A stretch of 53,557 nt of DNA, taken from the NCBI GenBank assembly GCA_021203905.1, contig JAJQAG010000005.1:1-53557 (forward strand), in the 5' to 3' direction. The translations under genes were made by a program, and so were the position numbers. The notes beneath the pieces were generated by a model. It was not told where the DNA came from. It searched no databases and worked only from the letters and a program-made list of their open reading frames with translations. Source of the DNA: Coprobacillus sp. Its GTDB lineage: Bacteria; Bacillota_I; Bacilli_A; RFN20; CAG-826. Below, in pieces: positions 9,624-18,826 of the stretch (the stretch's first letter is position 1; each line of letters opens with the position of its first letter).

Positions 9624-9730
9624 AGATAGTGTAAGTGCCCCTAATATACATAGTATATTGGTCCACATACTAGGAATATTACATACATAGTTTTATATAA
9701 AGTATATAAAGAAGGTTCTACTCTCTAGTT

Positions 9731-12700
9731 ATGAAAAAGAAAGCTTTACTTATTTGTGCGGGTTTAGTCCTTACTCTATCTCTCTCTTCTTGTAGTGAGT
9801 TTGGATCGTTGATGAGTAGTCTTGATTTTACGATGAACCTTAATCCCGGTAACGCCGAAGTTGTCCCTGATGAAGATACTAGCGCTATGGCGGATGACGA
9901 AGAGGAAGAAGAAGTTGTTAATAAAGCCCATGTCCATAGTTGGGAAGAGGGGTGGAGCAATAATAGTGAGAGTCACTGGAAGGTCTGTTCCACCTGTGGA
10001 AAGATTGACTATCAAAGTGGTCATGAACTTGTCTTTAATGCCCTAGATAGCACCCACCACGAAGAAAGTTGTGAAACCTGTGGTTATGTCGCTGAAGTGG
10101 AGCACACCCTGACTTATGATATTTTAGAGACCACCAACCAACATCAAGCGGTCTGTACAATTTGTGAATATAAGGCCACTCCTGAGAGTCACTTCTTAAA
10201 GATGGTCAATGAAGGTAGTGATATGCATCACACCGAGTGCAGTGTGTGTGAATACATCAGTGAGAGTGAATATCATAAACTAGCCGCGGTTTCTATTAAT
10301 GACCAGTATCACACACTCTCATGTGAGGAGTGTTCCTATAGTGTGGATATTGTCCACACTATCTCTTATGATTCTTGTAGTGACACCGAACACAAGATCT
10401 CTTGCACAGAGTGTGACTATGCTGTTTATGAAGATCACACCATCGAATATTACGATGATGATGAAGATAATACTGATGGAGCATACCACCACAGCGAATG
10501 CTTAGTCTGTAATTATAGGACTGAGCCAGAAGAACACGATTATGGATACAATACAAGTGATAAGTATTATCACTATATTCAATGTAAACAATGTGCAAAG
10601 AGAAAAGGGAGCGCGGGTCACACTTTTATCTATCAAGCATGCGATGTCGAGCAACATGCGATTACTTGCCAAGATTGTGATTATGAAGAGTTAGTGGATC
10701 ACAATGCTGTTTATACAGATCTAGGGGATGAAGGTCATTTCTTTTACTGCCGAACTTGTGAATATCAAAGTGAAGTACTCCCCCATGAGTTTAACTATGC
10801 CTCTCTCGGATCGGTTTATCATAGTGCGGTGTGCTTATTCTGTAATGAGATAATCTCTAGTGAAGGGCACGATCTTATTATGGAAAGTGCGGATGATGAA
10901 TATCACACTGTCCGCTGCAGCGCCTGTAGCTACGAAGAAAAGATTAAACATAATTATGAATACACTATTGTGAGCTATGGGGCTAGTGGTCTCCATAAAG
11001 GTGTGTGTACAGATTGTGGACACACTATCGAAGAAGAACATGTCGTGGAGTTTGCTCCAAGTAGTGATGGGAGCAGCCACCACGAGGCTTGCACTTTATG
11101 TGCGTGGGCAAGTGAAGAAGAACTCAACCACGAGTTTGAATATAACTCCACAGGTTCCACAACGCACTCTGTGATCTGCTCATATTGCCACTATGAGGAT
11201 ACCCCTCAAGATCACACTCTTGAATACACCGATAATAATGATGGCACTCACCATGCCTATTGTGATGTCTGTAAGTATAGTGCGGATCTTAATCACACTC
11301 TTGAATATGAAGCCGTAGATGATGAGACTCACGCGGAAGCGTGTCTCTACTGCACTTATCAAGAAAATGCCGCCCCTCACGATAAATACTATTCCATAAC
11401 TGATGAGAATTGTCATACGACAATGTGTCGTGGATGTGACTATGCATCTAGTCCTGAAAGTCACAATATTAGCGATGGAAACTGCGAAGTTTGTAAGTTT
11501 GCCTCAGGCTTAAACTACTCAGGTAGTTCCGTTACGGGTAAAGGAAGTTATAGTGGCACAGTCCTAGGGATACCAAATAGCTATAATAGTAATCAAATCA
11601 CCACAGTTAATGGCAGTGCCTTTAGTGTTAGTGGTGGTAATGGCTATACCGAAATTATCATCCCCAAGAACATGACCACGATTAATAGTTATGGTTTTAG
11701 ATACTGCTATGATTTAACAACCCTCACATTTGAGCCAAATAGTAATTTAACGACGATTAATAGTTACGCTTTCGGATATTGCTATGTTTTAGAGTCTTTA
11801 ACCATTCCCTCGAGTGTCCAAACCATTGCCGCGGAGGCCTTCTATTATCCTGAAGGATTAGAGACCCTAGAGTTTGAAGAAGATAGTCAACTGACGACGA
11901 TTGGTAACTATGCCTTTGCTTATGCCCTGACCTTAGAGACAATTACTATCCCTAAGAGTGTGACCTCTATTGGTAACTATGCCTTCCGTACCTATTACTC
12001 ATCCACCGTGGATGGAGAAACAGTCTACCACTACGCAAACTTAAAGTCAGTGGTCTTTGAGCAAGGGAGCCAGCTCACCTCTATTGGTCAAGATGCCTTC
12101 TATTACAACATTACTTGTGAGTCCATTAATCTTGAGGCTTGCAGTGAACTGACCTCTATTGGTACTTATGCTTTCGCTTATAATGAGGCTCTGACGTCCA
12201 TTACTATTCCCGCTTCACTCACAAGTATTCCAGATCAAGGCTTCCGTGAGTGCTATGCTTTAGAGTCTCTCACATTTGCTGAAGGAAGTCAGTTAGAAAG
12301 TATTGGTCAAAGCGCCTTCTATGACTGTTATGTCTTAAAATCGCTTGTTCTTCCAGAACACGTTAATTCCCTTAGTAAGTGGAGTTTTTATCATTGTTAT
12401 GCCCTTGAAGAATTAGTCTTCCCTAAAGACACTACTATAGAAACCATCCCATATTCTTGCTTTAACCATTGTGATGTTTTAAAAGAACTCACTATTCCTA
12501 GTAGTGTGAGAGAGATTGATGAATATGGTTTCTATGATTGTTATGCTCTTGAGACACTAACATGGGAGAGTCCCGCGCAAATTCAAATTATTTTGGATTA
12601 TGCCTTCTGGCATTGTGAATCCCTAGAAGAGCTCACTCTCCCTGCATCCTTAGTGACCACAGGATATGGTTGCTTTGCTTGTCCTTATTCTTTAAAGACC

Positions 12701-13960
12701 CTTACCATCGAAGCGGGTAATAATATTGAAATCCTGGCCCATGATATCTTTACTAGTTGTTACGCCCTAGAAACTGTGAACTTTGGTTATGGAGTTACTG
12801 ATACGATTCTAGATACCTCAGTCTTCTATAATTGTAATTCTTTAAAACAGATTGTCATTCCCGCGAATGTCACTGAGATTGCGGATTGGGTCTTCTATGG
12901 TTGCAATCAGATGACAAATGTCACCTTTGAAAGTGGCAGTCGCCTAACAAGCATTAGTTTTAATGCCTTCTATAATTGTAATTCTCTCGTCAGTATTAAC
13001 TTTGAGAATTGCCAAGACTTAACATTCATTGATTATAGTGCGTTCTATAAGTGCTCCTCTTTAACATCAGTAACCTTCCCCGCAAATCTCGAAGAGGTAG
13101 GAACAAATTGCTTCCAAGGTTGTACCTCTCTTGAGACGGTTGACTTCGAGTATGGAAGTAAGATCGAGAGTCTTACCAACTTCTGTCTCAGTGATAGCAG
13201 TGCTTTAAGAGAAGTGGTTTTTGAAGGTAATAGTCAATTAGCGAGTATCGGCTCCGCTGAATTCCAGGATGTGACCACTCTCGAAGTCTTTGACTTTGGA
13301 GAGAACAGCAGTGTCTCCTCGATTGGTAAGAATGCTTTTAATAACACGAGAGTGAGTGATGTCTTTATCCCTGCAAATGTGACATCGATTGGTGACTATG
13401 CCTTCTGCTACCACTACACAAGTGGATTACTTGGCACGACAGACCACTACGATGGTTGTTGGGTGGAACATCTGACCTTTGAGGAAGGAAGTAAACTTAC
13501 TGAGATTGGGCAACATGCCTTCCATGGATGTACAGATCTAGAGACTCCTAACTTTGAAGCCTGTACAGCACTTACGACGATCAGTACCTATGCCTTCTAT
13601 GAATGCAGTCTCTTCAAAGAGATTAGACTTACTGGTGCAATAACCGAACTTACACAATATGTTTTCTATGGATGTACAAGTCTTGAATATCTCTTATTTA
13701 CAAATTCTTCAAAGGTTACTCTTAGACAATACTGCTGTTATAACTGTACTTCGATGATTGCAATCGTCCTCCCCTCTTCTGTTACTTTTGCCTCTATGGG
13801 CTATTATCAATTCACAAATATTCCTAGTACTTGTGATATCTACTTAAATGGAACAAGTACCCTTTCTCCTAACTCGAAATGTGGTATTGGTAGTGTCACT
13901 CAACACAAGTCCGGTACATGGGCTTGGGATGAGAATGGTTATCCTTATGTCATCTCATAA
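9731..13960 (+). CDS. Giant surface lipoprotein, paralogue of the preceding gene
   Basis: 1409 residues with the same plan as its upstream neighbour: signal peptide MKKKALLICAGLVLTLSLSSC (Cys21), acidic linker, about 19 His/Cys modules (residues 66-590; CSTC, CETC, CTIC ... CEVC), then LRR_5/BspA repeats to the end with the tail WAWDENGYPYVIS. The module array is collinear with that of the paralogue, but the LRR part has diverged in sequence and repeat order apart from its first 80 residues. A long signal-peptide segment and the LRR entry are almost identical at DNA level, which suggests gene conversion. It has its own poly-T promoter and its own terminator. Confidence 0.9.
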   Translation: MKKKALLICAGLVLTLSLSSCSEFGSLMSSLDFTMNLNPGNAEVVPDEDTSAMADDEEEEEVVNKAHVHSWEEGWSNNSESHWKVCSTCGKIDYQSGHELVFNALDSTHHEESCETCGYVAEVEHTLTYDILETTNQHQAVCTICEYKATPESHFLKMVNEGSDMHHTECSVCEYISESEYHKLAAVSINDQYHTLSCEECSYSVDIVHTISYDSCSDTEHKISCTECDYAVYEDHTIEYYDDDEDNTDGAYHHSECLVCNYRTEPEEHDYGYNTSDKYYHYIQCKQCAKRKGSAGHTFIYQACDVEQHAITCQDCDYEELVDHNAVYTDLGDEGHFFYCRTCEYQSEVLPHEFNYASLGSVYHSAVCLFCNEIISSEGHDLIMESADDEYHTVRCSACSYEEKIKHNYEYTIVSYGASGLHKGVCTDCGHTIEEEHVVEFAPSSDGSSHHEACTLCAWASEEELNHEFEYNSTGSTTHSVICSYCHYEDTPQDHTLEYTDNNDGTHHAYCDVCKYSADLNHTLEYEAVDDETHAEACLYCTYQENAAPHDKYYSITDENCHTTMCRGCDYASSPESHNISDGNCEVCKFASGLNYSGSSVTGKGSYSGTVLGIPNSYNSNQITTVNGSAFSVSGGNGYTEIIIPKNMTTINSYGFRYCYDLTTLTFEPNSNLTTINSYAFGYCYVLESLTIPSSVQTIAAEAFYYPEGLETLEFEEDSQLTTIGNYAFAYALTLETITIPKSVTSIGNYAFRTYYSSTVDGETVYHYANLKSVVFEQGSQLTSIGQDAFYYNITCESINLEACSELTSIGTYAFAYNEALTSITIPASLTSIPDQGFRECYALESLTFAEGSQLESIGQSAFYDCYVLKSLVLPEHVNSLSKWSFYHCYALEELVFPKDTTIETIPYSCFNHCDVLKELTIPSSVREIDEYGFYDCYALETLTWESPAQIQIILDYAFWHCESLEELTLPASLVTTGYGCFACPYSLKTLTIEAGNNIEILAHDIFTSCYALETVNFGYGVTDTILDTSVFYNCNSLKQIVIPANVTEIADWVFYGCNQMTNVTFESGSRLTSISFNAFYNCNSLVSINFENCQDLTFIDYSAFYKCSSLTSVTFPANLEEVGTNCFQGCTSLETVDFEYGSKIESLTNFCLSDSSALREVVFEGNSQLASIGSAEFQDVTTLEVFDFGENSSVSSIGKNAFNNTRVSDVFIPANVTSIGDYAFCYHYTSGLLGTTDHYDGCWVEHLTFEEGSKLTEIGQHAFHGCTDLETPNFEACTALTTISTYAFYECSLFKEIRLTGAITELTQYVFYGCTSLEYLLFTNSSKVTLRQYCCYNCTSMIAIVLPSSVTFASMGYYQFTNIPSTCDIYLNGTSTLSPNSKCGIGSVTQHKSGTWAWDENGYPYVIS

Positions 13961-13983
13961 GTAACCCAAATCTATGTATAAAT

Positions 13984-14010
13984 AAGGATGGATAAAATCC
14001 ATCCTTTTTT
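13984..14010 (+). terminator. Rho-independent terminator
   Basis: AAGGATGGAT, loop AAA, ATCCATCCTT, then TTTT, 23 bases after the stop of the fourth lipoprotein gene. Confidence 0.9.
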
Positions 14011-14160
14011 CTTTTGACCCTGCTTATTAATGACATAGAGGCAAACATATCTATTTTTACATAGATATATATCCTCTTCTGCATTAATATTAATAAAGTA
14101 GTTGTTTGTTAGGTGTATTTAATGCACTAAAAAGACAACAATACCATGAGGAGGAAGAAT

Positions 14161-14514
14161 ATGAAAAGAAAAGCTTTAGTGTTATGTCTAGGAGTTCTAG
14201 CCACCCTCTCATTAAGTGCGTGTCAAGATGACTATCACACGTACTTTATTCATGACACTCACAAAGAAGAGGTCACTGAACACATTCACGAAGCAAGCGA
14301 TGCTTGGAGTACTGATTCTAAGTGCCATTGGAAACTCTGTCGAGTCTGTCATGAAATCATGGAATCCACACGAGAAGAGCACATCGTTGAGGAGTGGACT
14401 CTTGGGGAAGATGAAGAAACCTATAGTGGTGTTTGTACCGTGTGTGGGCATGAACTCACCACAACTGAGCTCGATACCAGTGAGAATGCTAGTGAGACTC
14501 CAGACGGGGAGTAA
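14161..14514 (+). CDS. Small lipoprotein with His/Cys modules
   Basis: 117 residues. GAGGAGGAAGAAT just before 14161 fixes the start there; the in-frame ATG at 14146 overlaps this ribosome binding site. Signal peptide MKRKALVLCLGVLATLSLSAC, lipidated Cys21. Only one and a half modules follow (WSTDSKCHWKLCRVCHE, then CTVCGHE), with a Glu/Thr-rich tail. It resembles the N-terminal part of the larger family members and could be a free-standing module protein or a remnant of a longer gene; the clean stop and terminator favour a functional short protein. Unlike the four genes upstream, its promoter region has no T-run. Confidence 0.8.
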   Translation: MKRKALVLCLGVLATLSLSACQDDYHTYFIHDTHKEEVTEHIHEASDAWSTDSKCHWKLCRVCHEIMESTREEHIVEEWTLGEDEETYSGVCTVCGHELTTTELDTSENASETPDGE

Positions 14515-14542
14515 GACTACTTACTATCGACGAATAGGAAAC

Positions 14543-14572
14543 AAGAACGGACTTTGTCCGTTCTTTTCTTTT
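14543..14572 (+). terminator. Rho-independent terminator closing the lipoprotein island
   Basis: AAGAACGGAC, loop TTT, GTCCGTTCTT, then TTCTTTTT. The stem is very similar to the one at 9558-9580. Confidence 0.9.
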
Positions 14573-14605
14573 TACTTACTAGTAAGTAAATACATGAAAA
14601 ATATT

Positions 14606-14633
14606 TTTACATATTTAACAAATATGATAGAAT
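14606..14633 (+). promoter_or_regulatory. Promoter of the asp23-fakA operon
   Basis: TTTACA (14606-14611) and TAGAAT (14628-14633) with a 16-base spacer. Transcription would start near 14640. Confidence 0.5.
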
Positions 14634-14676
14634 AAATAATACATGTGAATCTATGATCATCAATGTGGAGATTTAT

Positions 14677-15021
14677 ATGCCTAGTAAAGAAGAAATTAAT
14701 GCCACTAATATATCAATAGAAATAGCGAAGACTGCTGTGGAGTCCGCTCTTTCATCATATGGAATTGAAGCGATCACCTCCCCCACTCTAGACTATGCTC
14801 CTCTTCCTAATGATGATGCCTACACTGGTATTAAAGTGGAGAAAGATAAAAGCAGTGATAAGTATTCTGTCTCTTTATATGTCACTCTCAGTGTGGGGAT
14901 TAAGATTACGGAAGTCTTATCTAGTGTCCAGAAGTTAGTGTTATTCAATCTCTCTAAGAAGTTTAATAACAAAATTAAAGAAGTCAATGTCTACGCTGTC
15001 GGCATTGTGGTGAATAAGTAA
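14677..15021 (+). CDS. Asp23/Gls24 family protein (YloU-like)
   Basis: 114 residues from the ATG at 14677, which is preceded by GTGGAG at a usual distance; an upstream in-frame ATG at 14653 would add eight residues. The family is identified from its size, the alternating beta/alpha pattern (ISIEIAKTAVESALSSYGIE, SLYVTLSVGIKITEVLSSVQ, VNVYAVGIVV) and its place directly before the fatty acid kinase gene, as in Bacillus (yloU-yloV). Asp23 proteins are small envelope-associated proteins, and in Staphylococcus one is membrane-tethered. The exact role here is not known. Three bases separate it from fakA. Confidence 0.75.
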   Translation: MPSKEEINATNISIEIAKTAVESALSSYGIEAITSPTLDYAPLPNDDAYTGIKVEKDKSSDKYSVSLYVTLSVGIKITEVLSSVQKLVLFNLSKKFNNKIKEVNVYAVGIVVNK

Positions 15022-15023
15022 GT

Positions 15024-16706
15024 ATGGATAAAATTGATGGTCAAACCTTAAAGACAATGCTCATCAGTGGGAGCAACAATCTCTTCAATCACTACCCTGA
15101 GATTGACGCTTTAAACGTATTCCCTGTTCCTGATGGAGATACCGGAATGAATATGAATCTCACCCTTTCTAGTGGTATTAGAGAGATTCAGAACAGGAGT
15201 GACTACTCCTGTAGTGATATGATGAAGTCTTTCTCTTATGGTCTCCTTATGGGAGCGAGAGGAAACTCCGGAGTGATTACCTCTCAAATCTTTAATGGCT
15301 TCTCTAAAGGAATTGAAGGAAAGAGTGAAATCACCATTGAAGACTTTATGTGGGCATGGAAGAGCGCCGTCGATGAAGCCTATCATGTGGTCAAGAAACC
15401 AGTGGAAGGCACAATCCTTACCGTGGTAAGAGAATCCACACAATCACTTCAAGATAACTTCTTTGATTCTATGACCTTTAAGAGAGCGATGGATATCTTA
15501 TGTGAAGAGGGACAGAGATCCTTAGAGAGAACCCCAGACTTACTTCCCATCTTAAAAGAAGTCGGCGTGGTTGATAGTGGGAGTCAAGGTCTTGTTCGTA
15601 TCTTTGAGGGGATGAGAAGTGCGCTTGATGGCATGATTGTGGAGCGTAATGATGAATCGATTATCCGCTCCCTTGAAAGCTCGGTTAAGAAAGCAGGCGC
15701 CCAAGTTGCAGATGATGAATTTGGTTATTGTACAGAGTTTATTCTTCGCTTAGGAAGTGAAGAGGACTCCAAAAAAGAGTTTAATGGAGCGAGATTCCAG
15801 ATGTATCTTGAAGCCCACGGTAACTCTATAGTCTATGTTAATAATGATGATTTAGTGAAAGTTCATATTCACACTCTCACTCCAGGAGTGGTTCTTAACT
15901 TTGCGCAACAATATGGAGAATTCCTTAAGGTTAAAGTGGATAACATGACCGAACAACACCACTCGATGACGGAAGTCACCCAAGAAGAGGTTACTCCAGC
16001 GGTTCAAGAGAAAGGTGTGGTTAGTCCCACTAAGAGATTCGCGATGATTGCGGTCTCTAGTGGAGAGGGGATTAACGAGTACTTCCGTGAGTGTGGCGTG
16101 GATGAGATCATCTCTGGAGGTCAGACCATGAACCCCTCTAGTGAGGATATCTTAAAAGCGATTAACGCCAGTGAAGGGGAGAATGTCTTTATCTTCCCCA
16201 ATAACTCTAATATCTTTATGGCGGCCTCTCAAGCCGCAGAACTATCAGATAAGTCCAAGAAGGTCTATATCATTCCTAGTAGGAACGTGAACCAAGGGAT
16301 AGCCTCCGCTTTTGCTTTTAATCCAGAAGCCGATGTTCAAGAGAACTTCAAAGAGATGAAGAATGCTCTTAAGAAGGTCAAGAGTGGAGAGATTACCTAT
16401 GCGATTAGAGATACAGAACTAGAAGGAGTCACTGTGAAAAAAGATGACTTTATGGCGATCTCTAATGGTGCGATTATTACCTCCTCTCCCTCCAAGATTG
16501 AAGTCTTTGATAAACTCCTTCATCACCTAGTTAAACCCACCAGTCAGATTGTGACCATCTTTACGGGTAAAGATGTCACCTCTAAAGAAGTGGAGGAAGT
16601 TGATAAGATCTTAGAAGAGACCTATAAGAAACAATACCCTGACACCGAGTTTGATGTCATTGATGGAGGGCAACCTGTCTACTGTTTCCTCGTTGGTGTG
16701 GAGTAG
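15024..16706 (+). CDS. fakA: Fatty acid kinase catalytic subunit FakA (DAK/DegV-type, YloV)
   Basis: 560 residues, the full length of the family. The N-terminal DAK nucleotide-binding domain has the metal-binding FPVPDGDTGMNMNLT and the MGARGNSGVITSQIF motif. The middle domain and the C-terminal DegV-like domain follow (SGGQTMNPSSEDI, FPNNSNIFMAA). With a FakB fatty-acid-binding partner (not in this window) FakA phosphorylates exogenous fatty acids, which PlsX and PlsY feed into phospholipids. With plsX nearby and no fab genes in this region, it suggests reliance on host fatty acids; that is inference. It probably shares a transcript with the asp23-like gene. Confidence 0.93.
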   Translation: MDKIDGQTLKTMLISGSNNLFNHYPEIDALNVFPVPDGDTGMNMNLTLSSGIREIQNRSDYSCSDMMKSFSYGLLMGARGNSGVITSQIFNGFSKGIEGKSEITIEDFMWAWKSAVDEAYHVVKKPVEGTILTVVRESTQSLQDNFFDSMTFKRAMDILCEEGQRSLERTPDLLPILKEVGVVDSGSQGLVRIFEGMRSALDGMIVERNDESIIRSLESSVKKAGAQVADDEFGYCTEFILRLGSEEDSKKEFNGARFQMYLEAHGNSIVYVNNDDLVKVHIHTLTPGVVLNFAQQYGEFLKVKVDNMTEQHHSMTEVTQEEVTPAVQEKGVVSPTKRFAMIAVSSGEGINEYFRECGVDEIISGGQTMNPSSEDILKAINASEGENVFIFPNNSNIFMAASQAAELSDKSKKVYIIPSRNVNQGIASAFAFNPEADVQENFKEMKNALKKVKSGEITYAIRDTELEGVTVKKDDFMAISNGAIITSSPSKIEVFDKLLHHLVKPTSQIVTIFTGKDVTSKEVEEVDKILEETYKKQYPDTEFDVIDGGQPVYCFLVGVE

Positions 16707-16735
16707 CTCTTCTCCTTATTAATCTCCTTTTATGT

Positions 16736-16741
16736 TATAAT
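16736..16741 (+). promoter_or_regulatory. Extended -10 promoter of recG
   Basis: TATAAT preceded by TGT forms an extended -10 (TGTTATAAT). No good -35 is visible. Predicted transcription start near 16748, only about 10 bases before the recG ATG, and no Shine-Dalgarno sequence. The same TATGTTATAAT occurs before the purine permease gene. Confidence 0.6.
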
Positions 16742-16757
16742 TACTTTTTAGGTAATT

Positions 16758-18755
16758 ATGAAACTCACTAATAGTCCAAGACTTAATAAGACTCTTTACG
16801 ATATGGATATTCATAGTTATTATGATGTCCTTTTTCATATTCCCCGGAAATATGAGTTTCATAATCTGACAGATGAGAGCACTCCGCTTAAAGATAAAGA
16901 TAAAGTCATCGTTATTGCTAAACTTATCGCCGAACCGGTGGCTCTTCCTTCCTATAAGGCAAAAAAGACCTTCTTTAGAGTGCACACTAAAAAGAATGAA
17001 TACAATGTTTTAGCGTATAACCAATCCTATCTAGAGCACACTCTTAAACTTGATACCTCCTATATCTTAGAGGGAGAGTATAACCAAAAGAGTGATAATA
17101 TTATCCTCTCTCGTATCAGTGAGGGAGAGAGTTATCTCAATCATATTGAACCTCTATATTCTCTTCCTTCTTCTTTAAAGCAATTTGAATATGTGAGACT
17201 CGTGAAAAAAGCCTTTAATGAACTCGAAGGAAAGATCTACACACAAGTCCCACCCACGCTTCTCTCTAAGTATCATCTCATTACCAAAGAGATAGCTTTA
17301 AGTAATGTGCACTTCCCTCAGAGCGTGGATGATATCAGAAGTGGACTCTTATATCTTAAGTATGAAGAGGCTCTCTCTTTTTCCACAAAAAACAAACTCA
17401 TCAGAGAGGAGAATAATCAACTCTCTAAGATCTTCTCTAACTATATTGAAGAGAAAGATATCGAGAAGTTTATAAGAACTCTCCCCTTTAAGTTAACTCT
17501 TGATCAACAAAGTGCTATCTCAGAGATTATTGATGATATGAACTCTTCCTCTTTGATGTATCGTCTCCTTCAAGGAGATGTCGGAAGTGGAAAGACCATT
17601 GTGGCTTTTATCGCCCTATACGCAAATTACCTAAGAGGAGAGCAAGGAGTACTACTCGCTCCTACAGAAACCTTAGCCAGACAACACTACGAGAATATGC
17701 TCTCCATCTTTAGCGAAACCAAAGTGAATATTAAACTCTTAACTGGTTCCCTAGAGACAGAAGAGAGGAGAAACATCCTTGATGATCTAAGGGATGGCAC
17801 TATCGATATCTTAGTGGGCACCCACTCTCTCTTCTCTAAGAGTACAGTGTACTCACATCTAGGACTTGTCATTGTGGATGAACAACACCGCTTTGGAGTG
17901 AACCAAAGAAGTGCTTTAGTGGATAAAGGAAAAGAAGTGGACTTACTTATGATGAGCGCTACTCCAATCCCACGAACTCTCGCACAAACTATTCTCTCTG
18001 ACCTCAGTGTCTCCACATTAACAACCTTTCCTAAACGAAAGAGAGCGGTCAAGACCAAGCTCATGAAAGATGAGAAGAAGATCTTTACTAAGGTTCAAGA
18101 ACTACTTGATAACCATCAAAAGGTCTATGTGGTCGCTCCAGTGATTGATAGTGATATTGAAGTGGATAACAATAAAGCCTTATATGAAAGATACACAAAG
18201 GCCTTTCCTAACCTTGTTAGTCAACTTAACGGAAGAATGACTAGCCAAGAGCAAGAAGCCGCTCTAGAGGCCTTTAAAAGCGGTTCTACACCCATCTTAG
18301 TGGCCACCCAGGTGGTGGAACTTGGGATTGATGTGGGGGATGCCTCTTGTATTATTATCTATGGGAGTAGAAGACTCGGTCTCTCCTCTCTTCATCAACT
18401 CCGTGGGAGAGTGGGTCGAAACGGTCAAGAAGCCTATTGCTACCTATACATAGGTAAAGACTATACAGATGAAGAGGTAACCAGACTAAAATACCTCACT
18501 CTCATTGAGGATGGTTTTACCTTAGCGGAGCTTGATTTAGCGAGTCGTGGACCGGGAGAACTCTCTGGCCTAAGACAGTCTGGACTTCCCGACTTTAAGT
18601 ACCTTAATGTCATTAATGATGTTAAGATCTTTCAAAGTGCAAACAAGGACGCAGATCTTATCCTACAAAACCGAGATAAAGATAAGGGGTATAGTTACTA
18701 TATTGAGAGACTAGAAAGAGAGATTGACTACGAAGGAGACATCCCGAAGAGTTAA
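16758..18755 (+). CDS. recG: ATP-dependent DNA helicase RecG
   Basis: 665 residues. The N-terminal wedge/OB domain is followed by superfamily 2 helicase motifs: Walker A LLQGDVGSGKTIVA, LLAPTETLA, the DEQH box VDEQHRFGVNQR, MMSATPIPRTLAQ, VATQVVELGIDV and QLRGRVGRNG, then the RecG-specific C-terminal region with ASRGPGELSG. RecG remodels stalled forks and branched DNA. The position before plsX is the same as in Bacillus. The ATG lies about 16 bases after a TATAAT box with no ribosome binding site, so the mRNA may be almost leaderless. Confidence 0.96.
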   Translation: MKLTNSPRLNKTLYDMDIHSYYDVLFHIPRKYEFHNLTDESTPLKDKDKVIVIAKLIAEPVALPSYKAKKTFFRVHTKKNEYNVLAYNQSYLEHTLKLDTSYILEGEYNQKSDNIILSRISEGESYLNHIEPLYSLPSSLKQFEYVRLVKKAFNELEGKIYTQVPPTLLSKYHLITKEIALSNVHFPQSVDDIRSGLLYLKYEEALSFSTKNKLIREENNQLSKIFSNYIEEKDIEKFIRTLPFKLTLDQQSAISEIIDDMNSSSLMYRLLQGDVGSGKTIVAFIALYANYLRGEQGVLLAPTETLARQHYENMLSIFSETKVNIKLLTGSLETEERRNILDDLRDGTIDILVGTHSLFSKSTVYSHLGLVIVDEQHRFGVNQRSALVDKGKEVDLLMMSATPIPRTLAQTILSDLSVSTLTTFPKRKRAVKTKLMKDEKKIFTKVQELLDNHQKVYVVAPVIDSDIEVDNNKALYERYTKAFPNLVSQLNGRMTSQEQEAALEAFKSGSTPILVATQVVELGIDVGDASCIIIYGSRRLGLSSLHQLRGRVGRNGQEAYCYLYIGKDYTDEEVTRLKYLTLIEDGFTLAELDLASRGPGELSGLRQSGLPDFKYLNVINDVKIFQSANKDADLILQNRDKDKGYSYYIERLEREIDYEGDIPKS

Positions 18756-18760
18756 ATAAA

Positions 18761-18781
18761 TTAAAACGAATTTCGTTTTAA
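18761..18781. promoter_or_regulatory. Palindrome upstream of plsX, operator or weak terminator
   Basis: TTAAAACGAA and TTCGTTTTAA are perfect complements separated by one base. The right arm overlaps TTCGTT (18772-18777), which stands 17 bases before TATGAT (18795-18800), a possible plsX promoter. It could be a repressor site controlling plsX or a terminator for recG; the lack of a T-run beyond the stem favours an operator. Confidence 0.45.
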
Positions 18782-18826
18782 ATGATATTTATGATATGAT
18801 AATTATTTGAATGAGGTGATGAAATT

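Noticed and set aside
5379-11464. Minus-strand frames opposite the giant lipoproteins, some resembling membrane proteins
   Set aside because: Their hydrophobic look comes from the reverse complement of Asp, Glu and His codons in the modules; no promoter or ribosome binding site was seen.
5520-11500. Regularly spaced repeats that could suggest a CRISPR array
   Set aside because: The repeats are degenerate at DNA level, keep codon phase, and encode conserved His/Cys modules; there are no cas genes.
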